Of a stretch of 64,000 bases of DNA, positions 58,501 to 64,000 are shown one piece after another. Both the position numbers and the translations under genes were made by a program. Within the stretch, counting starts at the first letter, position 1, and each line of letters begins with the position of its first letter. The notes under the pieces are model-generated. The model saw only the letters and a list, made by a program, of their open reading frames with translations. It ran no database searches and was not told the DNA's origin. The DNA is from Planoprotostelium fungivorum (lineage: Eukaryota > Evosea > Variosea > Cavosteliida > Cavosteliaceae): assembly GCA_003024175.1 (NCBI GenBank), contig MDYQ01000126.1:17583-81582 (forward strand). The letters run 5' to 3'.

Positions 58501-59254
58501 TCGACGGATATGAAGATCACACCAGTCGATCTCACTGGCCTCAAAGTCATGGTGGCAGAGTGAGTGTCACTCTCAAGACATCATGATGATCATGATGATG
58601 ATCATGATGATGATCATGATGATGATCATGATGATGATCATGTTGTTGAAACGGATGATAGAGATAATCCGACCAATCAGAAGGTGATCGAGAGGATGTT
58701 GCAGAGGATCGGAGTCAAGGACGTTTATTTCGTGGACAACGGGAAGAAGGCAGTCGATGCTTGTGAGAGGGAGGACTATCACCTGATTCTGGTGAGGCTG
58801 AGTCGTCACGTTGGATCTGACATGTTGGTAGATGGATTGCAACATGCCGGTTATGGTGGGTGACCTTTCAGATGCCCGTTTCATCATGCTTCATGACTGT
58901 TCATCATCAATCGATCGAGCCCATCATCATCGTGAACACGATCGATCGGATCATGATGATGATCACCATCTGATCGATTCTGAAGGGAGGAGCCGAAGCA
59001 ACGAAAGAGATTCGATTGGGACAGAAGGGAAAGACACAAACGAACAATCTCACCATCGTAGCTCTGACGGCAGACGTGATGTCCGCCACGCGACAACTCT
59101 GTTTAGATGTCGGTGAGTTCGATTCCTCTTCGTGTTTCCACGGCTGAGGGAGAAAGGGATGGACCAAGTGCTGACGAAACCGGTCAAAGTGGAATCACTG
59201 CGTAAAGTGGTTCTGGATGTATATAATCAGATCATCAATGAGTTGTGTGAATAG
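55565..59254 (+). CDS. Hybrid histidine kinase with receiver domain
   Basis: It starts MVGRAAMKRRREERG. The N-terminal region has a PAS-like start (GIIITQQRGEELEIVYLNES, residues about 30-60) and a second sensory segment. A coiled linker (VMEIAKNLQVQIQAKEAAL) leads to the DHp domain: FLAVMSH, then after an intron IRTPLGGIIEALNHF. The ATPase domain has an N-box LSNAIKFTERGE, G1 VSDTGIGISDEF, F-box FNPFAQGD and G2 GGSGLGLSICKRFCE. After a degenerate receiver-like segment (IVSVIESNDRQREVL) comes a complete receiver: MVAEDNPTNQKVIERML, MDCNMPVM with the phosphoacceptor Asp, VALTADVMSATRQ and LTKPVK. There is no TM, so it is a cytosolic sensor. In Dictyostelium, such kinases feed RdeA/RegA phosphorelays. 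The Glu of the H-box could not be placed across the intron at about 57174-57258. Confidence 0.85.
58583..58643 (+). repeat. gatcatgatgat microsatellite in a histidine-kinase intron
   Basis: The intron between the MVAE and DNPTNQK codons contains about five tandem copies of a 12-nt unit atgatgatgatc (atcatgatgatg in register). It is self-complementary enough to form a hairpin. Confidence 0.9.
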
Positions 59255-59391
59255 AGCATTTATGCATCTCTGATGGAAGATCTTCCTCTGTGTCTTTCTC
59301 TCCCGCTCTTCGTGAAAGTGAGGTGATCACGTGATGATGATGACGATGATGATCGTCTGTACAATGACAACAGATATCGCAAAGGTTTCAT

Positions 59392-60602
59392 TCAGAAGTC
59401 TTCTTCATCCGCTCCAGAAGCCTTCTCTTCTCTCTCCCGAACAAATTTCGCCAGCTCATCTGACGTGATGATGACCACGTGTCCTTCTATCGACTTCCAC
59501 TGCTGCACGTGCTCTGGTGTCAACGTCTGACTCTTATCTTCACTCAGGTCACCCACCATCGATTCGACCATACCAACACAACTGCGAGACGTTCGTTTTA
59601 GAAGTGCGTGTGTTCATGATGAAGATGAGAGGATCTCACCTGTTGTCGGTGCCTGTAGCGATGGCAGGTCCACCACACATTCCCATCACTGTAAGAGTGT
59701 CAGACCCGCGATGATCATCAGATGATACTGCATCGTCATGATGTGATGAGGTAGCACCTGCTCTCTCTTCTGTTTTGACGAAAGACCTTGGCTTGAGACC
59801 TATGCTGACTTCTCCCTCCAACGTTTTCGGCCTCAGAGTGTCTACACCCTCTTCTTTCGAGTAATTGTGTCCCTCTAATCGCACATTCTATGCGGATCAG
59901 CACGAAGATGGATCCATTGACATCACCATGCCAGCCGCGGGATCGTCTGAGAACTCGACAGTATACGGTCCCTGTTGGTTTTCGTTGCAATACCAATAGA
60001 AATCCGTCTCTTCTTCTAATGTCATGGCGACGAGGTCGAGATGGTCACTCTTCGTGATGTCTCGATCGATTCGAAACTTGGCCTTCGTTTCGCCGGTGAG
60101 GGGCTGTTCTTTTTGTCATCTCGAACTCGCAACGGGAATGGATCATATGGAGGTTGATGATCGGCTCTCACGTCCTGAATTCCAAGAAAGAGTCTAACGT
60201 AAGTCTCATCGACGTGTTTCAACCAATCGTGAGAAGACTCTGGGTAAAAATGAGGGAACAGCCAAGGGTGGGTGACATGAGCGGGACCTAAGAGATGAAG
60301 ACGTTTCTCTTGTCCTTTGGAAGCGTTGACGAGGAAGAGAGATGATCGAGACAGGACCTGTGAACAGTGTGATGCACAGGATGGAGAAGACGTCAAGATA
60401 CCTCGAAATCCTTCATGCCCAGATCTGGATGCAGGAATTCAGAGATGAGAGCGTAAGCATGTCTCGTCGGTGATGAGGCATCAGAATTGAATCGCCTCTG
60501 ACACAGATTTCGAATGGATGGACGTAGATAATTTGGTGTATGTAAATGTTTCGAGCTCGTGAATTGGCTGGGCTTGAACAGCCGCAGTTGTGCCAACTGC
60601 AT
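59392..60602 (-). CDS. Trypsin-fold protease-like protein with Cys at the nucleophile site, probably mitochondrial
   Basis: It starts MQLAQLRLFKPSQFTSSKH at 60602. The first 40 residues are rich in Arg/Ser/Leu with no acids (NYLRPSIRNLCQRRFNS), fitting a mitochondrial presequence. The catalytic-triad context is visible: His in GPAHVTHPWLFPHFY, Asp in KSDHLDLVAM, and the nucleophile loop VMGMCGGPAIATGT, where trypsins have GDSGGP. The Cys-Gly-Gly-Pro would make it a chymotrypsin-fold cysteine protease, or an inactive relative. I recall similar GMCGGP proteins in plants and protists, but from memory only. The C-terminal helix (ITSDELAKFVREREE) ends at the TGA at 59392. Exons join in phase through the region, e.g. 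GIQD to PLTGETKAKF. Confidence 0.7.
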
Positions 60603-60617
60603 CAGATTGGTGATGTG

Positions 60618-61980
60618 ATGTCATCTTTTATTTCAAAACGCAACGTCACATTATTCGACGTCATCATGAGCCAGTTCGACTTCTCACCCGTATGTAATAT
60701 CACAGAAGATCAACTGGAAGCATGGTTCGATCATTTAGACATTGTCTTCGAAAAGACCCCACGGCAGTATTTCGTCAATCACTGGCTCGGAGATCCTGAT
60801 CGATCCGTAAAAGGTACCCTCGCTTGTGAATATAGACCGCGTCTGACAGTCAATCAGATGTCTGGGTCGTGATGGATAATGCGACACAGCCTCCCACCAT
60901 CGCCAGTACTGTTCGTCTCTTCCGTCGTGAGACGTTCGTAAATGGTCAGCCACAAAAGGTCTTTCTTTTTCGACTCTCGATTCGTAGGCACCGATTGACT
61001 GGACGACAGACTGGCGCCATTGGAGAAGTGAGCACCAAGAAAGAATACCAATGTCAAGGCTTATCTACTCGAATTTTGGACAAGATCAAAGGTGAATCAT
61101 CGTAATCCTTCCTCATGTTGACATGAGATCTTTTAGAGGTCATGAAGAGCGACGGTACGACTCTCTCTGTCCTCCATTCGAGTGCTAAAGTTGACTTCTA
61201 CGCCAAACGTGGTTGGCTGAGTACACCCAAAGACCAGACGAAGAGAAGTCTGAGTACCATGGACGTCAGCATGGAGGGGTGGGTCGATATAGAATTGGAT
61301 GATGCATGCGAGGACCGATCACGATCAGGTTGTCATTAGAGGATGTCGATGTGTCCGATCGCGATCAGGCATCGCAACTTTGCTCCATGCACAACGAGTT
61401 CACGAAGAAGTACAACGGCACATTTAAATGGTCCGAAGGGTACCTCTCCCTCTACATCGGTAAGTGATACGCAGCCTCTCGTTCGATTAAAATCTAATTT
61501 TAACCTCTCAGGGGCTGAGATGAAGAGTCAAGAAGCTTCGACGAGCTGGATCAGAGACGAAAGTGGAAAGAGGATAGCGTTTCTATTTTTAGCTCAGAAG
61601 AAGGGAAGACACCCTGATCACACCCTGACCGTAAGAAATTATTCCGCATTACCTCAGGTGAGAGTTCCATCTACACCGTTGTAGATTGACGTACTCCGAG
61701 GCTTCACCTTCCGAGGATTTCCAGTTGCTCCAGAGAACCATCAAGGTGAAGAAATTTCGAAGGAAATTCGACCGACAGCATACAGTTGATGTCGACAAAA
61801 ATTCCAAATTTAGAACAAGTCGTATACCCTACACCTCTCTTCGAAGGAGACGACAGAGAAGGACAAGGTATAGAGGTACAGAGGCACGTGGGCATGATGG
61901 TTCACCCTCTGTCCTCTCAATTGGACATGAAAGCCTTCTCTGAAGAGAAGAATGTCTTCTGGGACGCTGATGGCTTCTAA
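60618..61980 (+). CDS. GNAT-fold N-acetyltransferase
   Basis: ATG at 60618 (MSSFISKRNVTLFDV). An in-frame ATG at 60546 exists but overlaps the first exon of the divergent protease gene, so I prefer 60618. The GNAT core is clear: strand VWVVMDN with ASTVRLFRRE, then TGAIGEVSTKKEYQCQGLST, the acetyl-CoA-binding Q/R-x-x-G-x-G/A loop (here QCQGLS), then LSVLHSSAKVDFYAKRGWLS. The C-terminal half, outside the core, reads KWSEGYLSLYI, SWIRDESGKRIAFLFLAQK, LEQVVYPTPLFEGD and NVFWDADGF. That layout recalls the fungal LYC1-type lysine acetyltransferases, but I would not insist. The intron 61658-61700 carries a palindrome copy. The junction between residues near 61286 and 61341 is uncertain. Confidence 0.75.
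61669..61686 (+). repeat. Dispersed palindrome variant in an acetyltransferase intron
   Basis: The intron opens gtgagagttcc, then ATCTACACCGTTGTAGAT, then tgacgtactccgag. There is one change (C for A) from the perfect element. Confidence 0.85.
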
Positions 61981-62269
61981 ATAAATGGCAACATGCTCTT
62001 ATTTTCTCATCGAAGAAGATTTGGTGGATCGAGAGTATCACTTGATTGTGGTCATCTTGACTCACACCGATCTACACATCAGTGACCATCACACACGAAC
62101 GACACAAGATCACTGAAACAGCAAAGACTTCAACGTGGAGTTCAACTCTCTCATAGGATCATTTGTGTGCATCAGCACAGAAGATTTCTCCTCATATACA
62201 GGAATCCCACGCGATAAACTGTCAACGGAACGAACGTGAAGTTGAATGCATGATGTATTGTGATTGTTA

Positions 62270-64000
62270 TCAATTGTAAGCTCTCAGCTCATGGTAACCA
62301 GAATATGTCTTGTACCGCCTATAGCCAAACACGGCTGCTACCACGATGAGGGCGACTCCTGCTATGGTTCCGATGACAATGCCTGCGATCTGACCCGGGT
62401 TCAGACGCTTCTTTCCATCGTGACCTTGCTTGTCCTGTCCATCTGCAACCGTTCACATCTTTGCATCTTGTTTACATCATTCATGTTCACCTGTGGGTTG
62501 GGCATCCGTTTTGGTCGAACTGCCGTCGGTTGGCTGATCGATTGTGTGAGTTCCATTGTCGGTAGAAAGTGTTCCGGTCTGTGTGTCACTTGACGTGTCA
62601 CTGGTGGTGGGTTTATCATCCGTTGGACTCGGGCCAGTGGCACTACCAGTAGGATTGCCATCAGTAGGCTTATCGCTCGTAGTTGGCTTATCGCTCGTAG
62701 TTGGCTTATCGCCCGTGGGAATGACACCACCACCGGTGGGATACGATCCAGTCTCACTGTTAACCGAGCTGGAGCTGGAAGTAGGAGGATTGAAGGTGGG
62801 TGGTGTGTACACTTCTGTACCGTTGTACATAGTGGCATCAGGGTAAGAATAAGAGGGAGCGACGGCCGTAGTCTGGTGGTCTGGTGGAGGAAGCGGCATG
62901 GCATCATTTCCTTGCACTGATATCACAGAGAATCCAGTCTGAGAAGCATACTGTATCTCGTCAGGCCAAGTTTGTAACGCGATGACTCACCAACGGCTGA
63001 TTGGACGTCACCTTCTGAACGGCATCGAAGGCAGAAGGCGCCACGTCAGAATTCTGCACAACGACCACAAAATGGCTCTGTTGATCTCTCTTTCCACTTG
63101 TGATCGAGGTCACCTGCCAAGTCAATCTCGTACAATCGAAACTGACCTTCACCTCCATGCGGTAGATGCCGATCTCCATGAAGTGAGCCGTCTTGTAGAT
63201 GAATTCCTCTCGCGAGACGTTGCCGGATAAGCTGACGGTGAGTGTGGCATCTTCTCGGGCCAATCGAACTGGAAGAGTGGAACTGCTGAGAACTTGGAAC
63301 GGCAGGTCACAGGTCGGTCCACGCGATCCCGCATCGCAGACACATCTTCCTGCCTGACAGCTACCGCGGTGGCAAGGGATGACGTCACTGCAGGCAGCTG
63401 TGGGGTATTCTGACGACGAGATCAGAGATTTCACGCTTCGAGTGAATCACCCCATCTCCTGATGGTGAAGTTGGACGTCGAATTGTTGGGCACGAACCCG
63501 ACAAATCGGGGACCGTCGCTCTGCGATCAATCAATCGACGAGCAGGAGGAAAGAGACTCACAAAGATAGAATAGGATGGCGATGATTGATAGCGCATGGT
63601 GCTGTCACCGCTGATGGGTGGATAGAATTTGACTTGTCCACCGGTATCGATACCCCTCACCATATTCAGGTCAAACGAGACGGGAGGCAGTTGATATATT
63701 CCCGCCCTCCACTCCGTGGAATTGAGATAGTTGACCGAATTGAACTCGATCTTCGTGATGTTCTCTAGTTCGATTCAATTCTATGATCATGTGAGTTACA
63801 AAGATGTACCTGGCTTAACGATGACCATCCTATTTCCCGCCCACCAAGATGTGCTCATACCCGATCCGTAGGCTCTGATCAAGAGATCGCCCACGGTACC
63901 ATCCCTGCAGAAGAAGAGCTTAGCACCGAAAGTCAGCCAGTAGTCTCTCGCGGTGGGATCGGTCGATTCGATTGTAACGGGTGACTGAATGATCTTGGTT
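62270..64000 (-). CDS. EGF-containing single-pass membrane protein (N-terminus outside window)
   Basis: It enters from the right edge. Order: an extracellular beta-rich region (DYWLTFGAKLFF, LLIRAYGSGMSTSWWAGN, AGIYQLPPVSFDLNM); an EGF-like module with six cysteines (CSDVIPCHRGSCQAG, CVCDAGSRGPTCD); another domain (RMEVKVSFDCTRLTWQV, FVVVVQNSDVAPSAF); a Pro/Ser/Thr mucin-like stalk with repeats KPTTSDKPTTSDKPTDG; and a TM (IAGIVIGTIAGVALIVVAAV) with a 20-residue cytosolic tail YRRYKTYSGYHELRAYN. It is a type I surface protein, perhaps an adhesion or phagocytic receptor; that role is inference. Exons join in phase as far as seen. The stop is at 62270-62272. Confidence 0.75.

Noticed and set aside
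1-64000. tRNA, rRNA, CRISPR arrays and bacterial operons
   Set aside because: No cloverleaf-like segments with conserved TPsiC arms, no rRNA-like blocks and no spaced direct repeats were recognised by eye. The gene structure is eukaryotic throughout. A tRNAscan run would be needed to exclude tRNA genes fully.

Overview
The window is nuclear DNA of an intron-rich amoeboid protist, most likely an amoebozoan (inference; a protosteloid/dictyostelid-like amoeba fits best). Reasons: almost every gene is cut by very short GT-AG introns (mostly about 30-60 nt, typically opening GTGAG), and the gene set combines a cAMP-receptor-like GPCR, a hybrid histidine kinase, a copine, a GATA factor, LRR/F-box proteins, an SMT-like methyltransferase and a beta-helix receptor kinase. 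I built gene models by joining exons through GT-AG junctions that keep the reading frame; where the frame could not be kept I say so.

Layout. 1-10.5 kb: end of a HIRIP3/CHZ-type histone chaperone gene, a gene in which each exon is one protein repeat, a BTB-BACK-discoidin protein, a decayed LRR gene, an SMT-like methyltransferase, a coiled-coil double-SH3 protein and a small membrane protein. 11-15.4 kb: two tandem copies of a START-domain gene sharing stretches of perfect identity that include introns. 16.9-23.7 kb: acidic hypothetical protein, F-box/LRR protein, seven-helix receptor, F-box protein, GATA factor. 23.9-33.2 kb: copine, a PH-like protein, PrimPol and an arrestin-like protein. 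33.4-41.4 kb: one giant receptor kinase (signal peptide, LRR, IPT/TIG, long beta-helix, TM, kinase). 42.2-64 kb: IAP-type RING protein, FAM114-like protein, charged IQ-motif protein, XRCC2, D-2-hydroxyglutarate dehydrogenase, a nuclear amino-methyltransferase with a TGPPY motif, a hybrid histidine kinase, a trypsin-fold protease with GMCGGP at the active site, a GNAT acetyltransferase and an EGF membrane protein running off the right edge.

The genes do not form a pathway; this is ordinary eukaryotic order with many divergent and convergent pairs. Several are signalling or cytoskeletal (GPCR, histidine kinase, receptor kinase, copine, SH3, arrestin), and three act on DNA (PrimPol, XRCC2, putative amino-methyltransferase).

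The most unusual signal is a dispersed 18-bp palindrome, ATCTACAACGTTGTAGAT, with variants. It sits just inside the 5' end of short introns in unrelated genes (SH3, GPCR, copine, PrimPol, acetyltransferase and others). A matching 3' signature, TGACTCGTTGTAG, ends introns in three further unrelated genes. This looks like a family of introner-like, recently multiplied introns.
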